Shown: one piece after another, positions 34,297-42,145 of the stretch
Layout of the letters: each line of letters begins with the position of its first letter
Position numbering within the stretch: position 1 is the stretch's first letter
Assembly: GCA_902362715.1 (NCBI GenBank)
Contig: CABIXN010000002.1
Span: 62,001-126,000 of the forward strand
DNA length: 64,000 nucleotides
Direction of reading: 5' to 3'
Source: Lachnospiraceae bacterium
GTDB lineage: Bacteria; Bacillota; Clostridia; Lachnospirales; Lachnospiraceae
Program-made: the position numbers and the translations under genes
Notes under the pieces: model-generated
The model's database searches: none
The model's input: the letters and a program-made list of their open reading frames with translations, nothing else
Told to the model about the DNA's origin: nothing

Positions 34297-36213
34297 TTAT
34301 ACTTCAATCAAATCTCTAAACTCTAACCAGCGGCTGTTTCTGCCAAACTGTTCAAAGTAATGTATTTTTTCAGGGGATAAAAAGCTGCGCAGCCGGTTTT
34401 TCATTTCTTCTGAAAGAGTATGATTTTCAATAAATTTCCGGTACCAGACGAAAATATCTCTCATCTCATGTTCTAGTATCTCAAATCGTACTTTTTCTGA
34501 TACGTTATTTTCATTGCAGATTTGTTCCATTATGAGATAGGATTCCAGCTGGCAGTCAAAATGCTGTGCCCGTTTGTCAATGAGAGAATTGCTGACATTC
34601 ACTCTGTGTCTGATAAATAGTGTACGGGTTATCATTTTACGTTTTCCTTTTACACAGACAGAAACATAAAAAGATCTGTCATTCACGCAGAAAAGCTGAT
34701 TAAACTGAATATTATTTTTTAACAAAAACTGTCTGTTATAGATTCCGTTCCATGGGACAACAGCAATATCAAAGAATTTACCAGGGAATCTCTCAAATTC
34801 CAAAAGCTTTTCATCGAAACCTCTGTCAACATCCCGCAGCTCATACAAACGGTTTTTTACTTCTTCACCAGTCTGATCGTCAATTCCTATTACAGTTGTC
34901 TTCAGCCAGTCCAGATCATTTTTATCAGCCAGATTATAAAGTTTTTCATATGCATGGGCAACAACAGTATCATCCGCATCCAGGAAATGAATATACTGCC
35001 CCCTGGCCTGTCTTAGTCCCAGGTTTCTAGAGCTTCCGGCATGGATATTCTTTTTATTTCGGATTACTTTGACATTGCTGTATCTTTGCTGATATTCTTT
35101 TAAGATTCCGGGGGTCTGATCTGTGGATGCATCATCTACACAGATGACCTCTAGAGAGATATTCTGATTATGAAGAACGCTCTCAAGACACTGGCGGATA
35201 TATTTTTCGGCATTATAAACAGGAATTACCACAGATATTTTTGTTTCATACTCCTCAAAAGTATATATCATAATCTTCTGAAACTGTCTATATTCTTTCT
35301 CCATGTAGAAATAGTCTGCATTATGGCCGGTGATTTCCAGTTCCTGAAACCAGCTTTCCCGAAGCTTTGTATATAACTTAGAATAGCAGTTTCCGGAAAT
35401 AGTATTCAGATTCCACAAACAAAAATGCAGCGCATAGTTAATAAAATCCCGTTTCAGTTCTTCATATAAATCATGTTCTGTTAAAACCTGTTTTAATGCG
35501 CAGAGCGCCTGATAAAAACAAAACCAGGATTTCTCCCTTGTATTTGAAAGTGATTCACTGTTATTTCTTCTCTGATGTGCCAGTACTTTATCTACATAAG
35601 TAATTTTTTCTGCCAGCACCAGGCCTGAAAAAACAAATAACAGATCATTGCTTGTACGCTGTTCCTGGAATTTCAACTGTTTTTTTATAACAAATTCTCT
35701 CCGGTAGAGCTTGTCCCAGGCCCAGCCTACAAATGTTTTAAAGATGTTATCTGTAATTTCACGAAAACAAAAGGGTGTGTAGGGCGGCAGGGTATGTTTT
35801 TTAAATGCATAATCTGCACTTTTATATTGGTTTGTATCATTCAAATATTGATCACAGCGAAAAACGGCAAAATCTGCATTGTCTGATTCGATTTTTTCAA
35901 CTGCCAGTTCCAGCATATCCGGTTCAAAAAAATCATCGGAATCCAGAAAGGAAAGATAAGTTCCAATGGCATGTTTTAATCCAAGATTTCTGGCAGCGCC
36001 CGCTCCGGCGTTTTCCTGATGCAATAATTTAATACGGCTGTCCCTGGCGGCAAAGCTTTTTAAGATCTCCGGTGACCGATCATCAGAACCGTCATCCACG
36101 CAGATAATTTCTATATTTTTTAATGTCTGGTGAATAATACTGTTCAGACACTGTTTTAAATATTTCTCATTATTATAGACCGGCATAATTACAGACACGA
36201 TTGGCTGGCTCAA
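34297..36213 (-). CDS. Protein with two tandem GT2 glycosyltransferase domains
   Basis: A 638-aa protein containing two GT2 catalytic domains. The first starts at residue 5 (VSVIMPVYNNEKYLKQCLNS, VDDGSDDRSP, DSDDF). The second starts near 325 (ISVVIPVYNAEKYIRQCLES, VDDASTDQTP, DADDTV). The start is TTG behind AGGAGG. Two domains could add two sugars in turn or alternate, as in some polysaccharide synthases. No partner synthesis genes are nearby, so the product is unknown. Confidence 0.88.
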   Translation of the reverse strand: MSQPIVSVIMPVYNNEKYLKQCLNSIIHQTLKNIEIICVDDGSDDRSPEILKSFAARDSRIKLLHQENAGAGAARNLGLKHAIGTYLSFLDSDDFFEPDMLELAVEKIESDNADFAVFRCDQYLNDTNQYKSADYAFKKHTLPPYTPFCFREITDNIFKTFVGWAWDKLYRREFVIKKQLKFQEQRTSNDLLFVFSGLVLAEKITYVDKVLAHQRRNNSESLSNTREKSWFCFYQALCALKQVLTEHDLYEELKRDFINYALHFCLWNLNTISGNCYSKLYTKLRESWFQELEITGHNADYFYMEKEYRQFQKIMIYTFEEYETKISVVIPVYNAEKYIRQCLESVLHNQNISLEVICVDDASTDQTPGILKEYQQRYSNVKVIRNKKNIHAGSSRNLGLRQARGQYIHFLDADDTVVAHAYEKLYNLADKNDLDWLKTTVIGIDDQTGEEVKNRLYELRDVDRGFDEKLLEFERFPGKFFDIAVVPWNGIYNRQFLLKNNIQFNQLFCVNDRSFYVSVCVKGKRKMITRTLFIRHRVNVSNSLIDKRAQHFDCQLESYLIMEQICNENNVSEKVRFEILEHEMRDIFVWYRKFIENHTLSEEMKNRLRSFLSPEKIHYFEQFGRNSRWLEFRDLIEV

Positions 36214-36414
36214 TTTTTTCCTCCTGATATTTACGATAAATATATTTTTCTCAGAGATACATTCCTTTTACAGGATTTGACTGGTATGTATCAATCCGGT
36301 ATTAATATTATACTATATAAATTTTTTCAGAATGCTAAACTCTGGTTAAATCGAAATGTAGTTTTGGATAATTATTCCCTTAGAATGTAAAGATATGCAG
36401 ATCTGAGAATTTCA

Positions 36415-36455
36415 GACAAAAAAGAGCAGCTCCTTTTGCTTAAGGAGTCTGCTCT
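36415..36455 (-). terminator. Terminator of padR, overlapping its coding end
   Basis: Stem AGAGCAG/CTGCTCT with inner CTCCTT/AAGGAG; the minus strand then runs TTTTTT. The hairpin begins inside the last codons of the PadR gene. Confidence 0.8.
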
Positions 36456-36799
36456 GTACTATTTTTTGCGGGCTGAAAATGTAAAATGCGCTGGATGCCC
36501 TGATGAACTTCATTGTAATCCTCCAGCAGCTGCTGGTAATATTTTAATCCTTCCGGTTCCAGATGATAATAGACACGAGTCATCCGCTTGCCTACCAGGC
36601 GCTTTTCATCACTGATAAATCCTTTATCCATCAGTCGGTATAGGGAAGGGTATAAAGAGCCTTCCGGTATTTTCAGCAGTCCTTTGGACCGCTCATCAAT
36701 CATTTGTGTCAACTGGTATCCGTAACAATCGCCTTCCTGTAATATACACAGAACCAGCAGCTCTACGGATCCCTTTTTAAAATTGTTTTTATTATTCAT
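36440..36799 (-). CDS. PadR-family transcriptional regulator
   Basis: A 119-aa winged HTH of the PadR type: SVELLVLCILQEGDCYGYQL, IPEGSLYPSLYRLMDKGFIS, RVYYHLEPEGLKYYQ. PadR repressors usually control adjacent envelope or transport genes. The likely targets are the DUF6147/DUF6120 genes directly upstream on the same strand and perhaps the divergent lipoprotein operon. Confidence 0.88.
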   Translation of the reverse strand: MNNKNNFKKGSVELLVLCILQEGDCYGYQLTQMIDERSKGLLKIPEGSLYPSLYRLMDKGFISDEKRLVGKRMTRVYYHLEPEGLKYYQQLLEDYNEVHQGIQRILHFQPAKNSTEQTP

Positions 36800-36836
36800 A
36801 TAGAAATCCTTTAATTATTCAATAAGCTTTATATTT

Positions 36837-36864
36837 ACTATACAAAGATATTATGTCCTGTCAA
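36837..36864 (-). promoter_or_regulatory. Promoter of padR
   Basis: Minus-strand TTGACA (36864-36859), 16-bp spacer, TATAGT (36842-36837), 38 bp before the padR start. It gives padR its own promoter, separate from the upstream genes. Confidence 0.6.
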
Positions 36865-36899
36865 GTATTTAACAAAAAAGATTTGCTGTTATATCAGTT

Positions 36900-37379
36900 T
36901 TATGATAATTTTCCGTTTTTATCACAGTTAAGAGACACGCTTTTTGTTACGGTCTGCATTACCGTAGTGTTTAAATATAATTTAGCCGTTGCTTTTGCAG
37001 TTGCAGTAGAGCCGCTTTTAGAAGCGCTCTTGGAACTTATTTTCCAGGTTGATATCTTAGAAGCAGCTGATACGGCAGAGTTTGTACATTTGGATGAACT
37101 GCCATTGTATGTAAAAGTCCCTGTAACTTTTACATACCATAAGCTGGTACCGGATGAATTTTTATAGGTATAAGTTTTCGCCCCTTTTTTTGTGGAAGCT
37201 GCGGCAAACAGCTGCGGGCTGTCTGTTTCTTCTGTAATTGTGATCTCACAATAATCCCCATTAGCTAACTGTAAAATTTCAGTGGAAAATATCTGTTCAG
37301 CAGGTGCTGCGGCAGATAGAGTTAAAGGACATAGTAAAAGAACAGCTGCAATGATAAAACATAGTATTTTTCTATTCAT
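36900..37379 (-). CDS. Secreted DUF6147-type protein
   Basis: A 159-aa exported protein. Signal peptide (IIAAVLLLCPLTLSAAAPAE, cleavage near residue 24) precedes a Ser/Thr/Lys-rich beta domain (YTYKNSSGTSLWYVKVTGTF, WKISSKSASKSG). It looks like the DUF6147 small exported proteins of Lachnospiraceae, whose role is not known. It lies 12 bp after the DUF6120 gene. Confidence 0.75.
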   Translation of the reverse strand: MNRKILCFIIAAVLLLCPLTLSAAAPAEQIFSTEILQLANGDYCEITITEETDSPQLFAAASTKKGAKTYTYKNSSGTSLWYVKVTGTFTYNGSSSKCTNSAVSAASKISTWKISSKSASKSGSTATAKATAKLYLNTTVMQTVTKSVSLNCDKNGKLS

Positions 37380-37390
37380 AATAAATTCTC

Positions 37391-37786
37391 CTATTCAAGT
37401 TCTTCGATGGTAATAATTTCCTGACTAATTGTTGATTCTTGTACTGCCTTAGAAGCTTTGTAATAGCTGACAGAAAAAACTACCGCGGCAACGATAAATA
37501 CAATCAATGCGGTTATTACACATATTTTAATGGTTCGTTTTAGTGACAGACATTTTGACAAATTTTCTTCCGGCATTTCTGTTAAATAATTAAAAACAAT
37601 TTCCTGGGGGGCTCCAAAATGTGCTTCCAGCTGTTCACAGGTAATATCATTTTCTGACGCAAAATCAAAGATAGAATTCTGCAGATCTGAAAGAAATGTT
37701 TTAATCTGTGAGTTGTAAATAGGAAATAGGGATTTTGTTTGTCTGATAAAAGATTTTATAATCTTATCTGTATTTTTTTCAGTCAT
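37391..37786 (-). CDS. DUF6120-type membrane protein
   Basis: A 131-aa protein with an N-terminal cytoplasmic helical part (FLSDLQNSIFDFASE, then LEAHFGAPQEIVFNYL), one membrane helix (residues ~87-110, ICVITALIVFIVAAVVFSV) and a short tail. The region before the helix resembles proteins with an HAAS-like fold, often found beside PadR regulators. It is the first gene of a leftward pair with the DUF6147 gene. Confidence 0.72.
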   Translation of the reverse strand: MTEKNTDKIIKSFIRQTKSLFPIYNSQIKTFLSDLQNSIFDFASENDITCEQLEAHFGAPQEIVFNYLTEMPEENLSKCLSLKRTIKICVITALIVFIVAAVVFSVSYYKASKAVQESTISQEIITIEELE

Positions 37787-38060
37787 TATATTTTTCCTTT
37801 TTAGTAATATTTAATATAGTTTAAATATATCGGTTAATAATAGTGTAGTCAATACTATTATTAACTAAATATATGTTGACATGGAATATATGAGAATTTA
37901 TAATTTTATTATAAATTGTCTGATTTTAGATAAGTCAGTGACATGTTGTATAAAAACTATATATATTTCTTACATATTATATTTTTATGTAGCAAATAAA
38001 CTTTATTAATCAAATGGGCTGCGGCTTTTATGCCGCAGCCCGGCAAGGAGTTATACAAAG
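37787..38060 (+). promoter_or_regulatory. Intergenic region with GC hairpin at 38016-38041
   Basis: A 10-bp perfect stem GGGCTGCGGC/GCCGCAGCCC with loop TTTTAT sits 20 bp before the lipoprotein start and just ahead of its AAGGAG site. The rest is A+T-rich and shows no gene; promoters for both flanking operons are expected here. The hairpin could attenuate, stabilise or expose the ribosome site. Confidence 0.5.
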
Positions 38061-39230
38061 ATGAAAAAAATAATATCTGTCTTGTTAATGATAACTGTTA
38101 TTCTGACTTTTGCTGGCTGCGGGTCTTCTAATAATATATTATCTTCAGAATCTGCAGAAGAAAGTGATAAAGATGTAAGTAATTCAAATATATCAGATCA
38201 GTCTGATGCGCTTTTGGATGTGCAGCAGTTTGCAAAACAATATGGCTTATCACGTATGTACGCAGATGATGATTACGTGCTGTTTGCGGGAATGCTGGAT
38301 AAACAGGTTCATATGGGATTGATGAATGTAATCAGCGGACAGCTAAAAACATCACAGGTATTTTCAGATATTTCTGATTTCAGTAATATTGATATATTTA
38401 AAGGCAGATATGTTTTATATACAGATAACAAATTTATGGTATTAAATGAAAATCTAGAAGTGGAGGATGAAATAAGTTTTACCGGTCATGAGGAATTCTC
38501 TGCTTTCAGCCATGGGTTAAATAAGAATTACTGTGTAGATCCCAATACAAAAACCATTTATTATTGCAGAACTGACATCTATGAAAATGATACCTGGTAT
38601 ATGGGTCTGTATCAGACAGATTATCAGTTTCAGGATCAAAAATTATTATTTAAAACAACGGCCAATACAGAGAACCAGTATCAGCTGAACAATTTTGTAG
38701 AAATGTCCTGTTCCTATGACGGCAGTTTGTTATATTTTACCGGAGAATATATAACGGCATCTTCCGATCAATTTAAAATGTGTTACGGGGTCTATGATCT
38801 TGGGAAAAATACATTGTCAGAATTAAAAACAACAAAAGTGCAGATGGAAATGCGGCCTTTTTTAAATGGATGCCTGTATTTTGATTCTGAAAATAATAAT
38901 GTAAAAGAGAATAGAAATGGTTATGCAGATATTTTCTACAATGATGGTACTTTTGAGAAGTTTCAGTTTAATCAAAACTTAGAAAGTGGAAATGTTTACA
39001 TTTCGGCAGACGGAGCAAATATTTGCAGCAATATAATAGATGATAAAGAAGAAGTAATAAAAAATAGTCTTCACATATATGACAGTTCATCCGGTGAAAT
39101 TATAAAACAGTTTGATGTTGATAATTTTATAGAATGGCTGATCGTAGTAAAAGATAAGGTTTATATCTCTGTCTGTGATACTGATGGAGAGTATACACTG
39201 AAAAGTTATGAAATGGAGGAAGTAAAATAA
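38061..39230 (+). CDS. Lipoprotein, extracellular propeller-like
   Basis: A 389-aa lipoprotein with signal peptide and lipobox (TFAGC, Cys20), then a long beta-rich region with repeated short blades (NKFMVLNENLEVEDEISF, TNQYQL-type turns). It resembles loose beta-propeller proteins, but I cannot name a family. It opens a five-gene rightward operon with tight spacing (next gene 1 bp later). Its C-terminal style is like the extracellular part of the last gene. Confidence 0.8.
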   Translation: MKKIISVLLMITVILTFAGCGSSNNILSSESAEESDKDVSNSNISDQSDALLDVQQFAKQYGLSRMYADDDYVLFAGMLDKQVHMGLMNVISGQLKTSQVFSDISDFSNIDIFKGRYVLYTDNKFMVLNENLEVEDEISFTGHEEFSAFSHGLNKNYCVDPNTKTIYYCRTDIYENDTWYMGLYQTDYQFQDQKLLFKTTANTENQYQLNNFVEMSCSYDGSLLYFTGEYITASSDQFKMCYGVYDLGKNTLSELKTTKVQMEMRPFLNGCLYFDSENNNVKENRNGYADIFYNDGTFEKFQFNQNLESGNVYISADGANICSNIIDDKEEVIKNSLHIYDSSSGEIIKQFDVDNFIEWLIVVKDKVYISVCDTDGEYTLKSYEMEEVK

Positions 39231-39231
39231 A

Positions 39232-40191
39232 ATGAAAAAGACAGCGGTATTTTTTCTGATAGGCTGTATGTTTTTAGGAGCCTGCCAGACAAAACCAGCA
39301 GAAAAAAGCAGCATCACCAGTACTGCCGCAGAAGAAAATCCCTTTGACAGTCAGGCAATGGAGCAGGATACTTCTTCTATTCAGGCTTCTTATGGATTTG
39401 GAATTGTCAATGGAAATGAAGAAACAAAAGAACTGAACTGTACAAATGGAGAAGCTGATGTCGAAATTGAATTTGAAAATGGAGATACAGAATGCCAGGC
39501 AGGGGTATTATTGTTTGTGGATGGCATTTTGCAAAAATACCAGACCAAAGATCAGGAGCAGCTTCAGGTCATGCACACACTGAAGTTAAAACCTGCATCA
39601 AAAGAAAGCTTTCATTTTTATTTTACACCTGAAATCGGCGTATCCGGAAAGAAACATCAAATCAATGCTCTGGCGGTTTTTGAACCTGATTTTACAGCAA
39701 CAAAAGATAATATGGCGTATGGGAATTACGGACATGGAACACCATTTGGACAGTGGGTCCTTTGTACAGATGAGCTTCAAAACCAAAAGAAATTTTATCA
39801 GGAGTTTCAAACACAGAGTGTCAGTACAGATGAACACAGTTATCTATGCAGGATTTTTCAGGGAGATACGGAGATTACAGATATGATGCAGGCCAAAGAT
39901 GAGACATCTTTAGATATCCATCTTAAGGGGGAGACGGCTGATAAGAAAAAATACCGGCTATGTCTGCTGATTAATAATCAGCTAGTAGAAGGTGCTTTTC
40001 AGGGAAATGATTATGCGGAGGTTACAGCATCAAAGACAGAAGAGGCTGTAGTGTCTGCGTATTTTTCCCCAAAAGATCTAAACTTAAAGGAAAATAACAC
40101 AATTTATGCATGCTATGTGCCATATGAGCTGGATACCAGTGTAAATGGACTGATGGCTGATAAATCAGATTCTATATTACTTTTAAATTAA
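39232..40191 (+). CDS. Lipoprotein
   Basis: A 319-aa lipoprotein: hydrophobic signal and lipobox LGAC (Cys near residue 19), then a Ser/Glu linker and beta-rich domains. I do not recognise the domains. It starts one base after the previous stop and ends 9 bp before the ABC ATPase gene. Confidence 0.8.
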   Translation: MKKTAVFFLIGCMFLGACQTKPAEKSSITSTAAEENPFDSQAMEQDTSSIQASYGFGIVNGNEETKELNCTNGEADVEIEFENGDTECQAGVLLFVDGILQKYQTKDQEQLQVMHTLKLKPASKESFHFYFTPEIGVSGKKHQINALAVFEPDFTATKDNMAYGNYGHGTPFGQWVLCTDELQNQKKFYQEFQTQSVSTDEHSYLCRIFQGDTEITDMMQAKDETSLDIHLKGETADKKKYRLCLLINNQLVEGAFQGNDYAEVTASKTEEAVVSAYFSPKDLNLKENNTIYACYVPYELDTSVNGLMADKSDSILLLN

Positions 40192-40200
40192 GAGGAATTT

Positions 40201-41067
40201 ATGCTAGAAATAAAAAATGTAACTGTCAGGTTTGGAAAAAATACAATTTTAGATCATATTAATTTGAAACTGGAGCCGGGAATTTATGCATTGCTGGGTG
40301 AAAACGGAGCCGGGAAAACAACACTGATCCGTGTACTTACAACATTGCTTGTTCCTGCATCCGGCAGCGTTTTGTATAATGGAACAGATATTCAAAAGCT
40401 TGGCAGCAGATTTCGGGATAAAGTAGGCTATATGCCTCAATATGCTTTTTATTATCCGGATTTTTCTGCAGAAGAGTTTTTAAAGTATATGTGTATTTTG
40501 AAGCATATTCCAAAAAAGGAGCAGAAAGAACGGATTTGTCAGCTTTTACGCAGTGTGAATCTGGAGCAGGAAAAACGAAAAAAAATCGGTAATTTTTCTG
40601 GGGGAATGCGGCAGCGGCTTGGAATTGCACAGACACTTTTAAATGATCCTGAGATTATTATTTTGGATGAACCTACCGCAGGGCTTGATCCTAATGAAAG
40701 AATCCGGTTTCGTAACCTAATATCCGAAATATCAAAAAATAAAATTGTGCTTCTTGCTACACATATTGTACAGGATGTGGAATTAACAGCAAATCATGTG
40801 ATATTAATGCATAAAGGAAAAATTCTGGCCGCCAGACAACCAAGGATGCTGTTAGAGCAGGTAAAAGAAAAAGTAGTAGAACTTTGTCCGGATGAATCTG
40901 ATATTGAAATGATTACTCAGACATATACCGTCAGTAATATGATATTTGACGGAAATAGAACCCGTATGAGAATTGTATTGGGAGAGGATGAATGTCCGCC
41001 GGAAGGGGGACAAAAAGTTTCACCAAATCTGGAGGAGGCATTCTTGTATTATATCCAAAAAAGTTAG
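40201..41067 (+). CDS. ABC transporter ATP-binding protein
   Basis: A 288-aa ATPase: Walker A GENGAGKTT (about residue 38), signature FSGGMRQRLGIA, Walker B IIILDEPTAGLDPNE. This type usually drives ABC-2 exporters of peptides, lipids or antibiotics. The C-terminal ~70 residues form an extra regulatory part. Start ATG 40201 follows AAGAGG. It is followed by two permease genes. Confidence 0.9.
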   Translation: MLEIKNVTVRFGKNTILDHINLKLEPGIYALLGENGAGKTTLIRVLTTLLVPASGSVLYNGTDIQKLGSRFRDKVGYMPQYAFYYPDFSAEEFLKYMCILKHIPKKEQKERICQLLRSVNLEQEKRKKIGNFSGGMRQRLGIAQTLLNDPEIIILDEPTAGLDPNERIRFRNLISEISKNKIVLLATHIVQDVELTANHVILMHKGKILAARQPRMLLEQVKEKVVELCPDESDIEMITQTYTVSNMIFDGNRTRMRIVLGEDECPPEGGQKVSPNLEEAFLYYIQKS

Positions 41068-41077
41068 GGTGACTATT

Positions 41078-42145
41078 ATGTTGAAATATGAGTTTCGAAA
41101 ATTTTTAACAAATAAGTTCTTCTTTTTCCTGTTATGTGTTTTTACCATCATAAATTTGTGTTATATAAAAAGCCAGATTATTCCTGAAAACTCAGTACAG
41201 GAGTTAGAGGTATACAGTAAAATCAAAGGTCCGATCATCAATGAAAAAGTATCTGCATTTGTAAAAGAGGTACAGCAGGCAGATCAGACCAATCCGTATT
41301 ATGGAATCTATTTAGATGATTATGATGCACTGGAGTATGCATATAATTATGAGGAAAATATACAGCAGGTCATAAAAAAAGCCGAAAATAATGTAGAGAA
41401 TGCCAAATTGGATTCCTTCGAAAAGAAAAAAAATAAACAGATTACCAGGTATTATTCTCATCGGAAGCTGGAAGCTTTTTATCACATGGACGATGAAAAA
41501 GCATTGTTAGAATATGACTTTTCTCAGGGAATAATACTGATTTTTCTGCTTCTTGGGGTTCCTTATATCAGGGTATATGAAAGAAAGGGAGGTATGGACC
41601 GGCTGTCAGCAACCTGCAGTCATGGACAGTGGCAGGTTCGCGGGGCAAAAACCGCATTTTTGGCAGTTCTAACGCTGATATTATCAGTGTTTTTTTCTAT
41701 TACGGATCTGATTGGATTTGCAGTTTTTGGAGATCTGGATGGATTGGGACAGCCATTGTATGCAATATCTGATTTTTGTTTTACACCGGTACATATGAAA
41801 ATTATTGCCTTTTTCTTTGTAAGTATTTTGATACGTTTTGTGGGGAATCTGGTTATTGCCTTTCTAATTTATATTTGTTCTGCAATATTTTCTAATGTAC
41901 TGTTAATTTTTATCAGCGGCGGCCTGATTACGGCAGCTTTTGTTTTGATTACAGTATATACGTCATTTTCTTTCAGCCCAGTACTTCTGATTAAAAATTC
42001 AGTACTTTTTAAGGAGTATTCTGCTGTAAATATCGGGGGTTTTCCGCTGCTGATGATTTATATACTGCTGCTGTTATATACAGGAATTAATATTGTTATG
42101 GCTTTTGTAATAATAAAGGGAAAGAGAGATGCAGTTAGCAGGTAG
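41078..42145 (+). CDS. ABC-2 type permease
   Basis: A 355-aa membrane protein with one N-terminal helix (FLTNKFFFFLLCVFTIINLC), a large extracytoplasmic loop (residues ~35-135) and about five C-terminal helices. This is the layout of ABC-2 permeases. Start ATG 41078 is used; the upstream frame overlaps the ATPase gene. The last 17 bp overlap the next permease. Confidence 0.82.
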   Translation: MLKYEFRKFLTNKFFFFLLCVFTIINLCYIKSQIIPENSVQELEVYSKIKGPIINEKVSAFVKEVQQADQTNPYYGIYLDDYDALEYAYNYEENIQQVIKKAENNVENAKLDSFEKKKNKQITRYYSHRKLEAFYHMDDEKALLEYDFSQGIILIFLLLGVPYIRVYERKGGMDRLSATCSHGQWQVRGAKTAFLAVLTLILSVFFSITDLIGFAVFGDLDGLGQPLYAISDFCFTPVHMKIIAFFFVSILIRFVGNLVIAFLIYICSAIFSNVLLIFISGGLITAAFVLITVYTSFSFSPVLLIKNSVLFKEYSAVNIGGFPLLMIYILLLLYTGINIVMAFVIIKGKRDAVSR

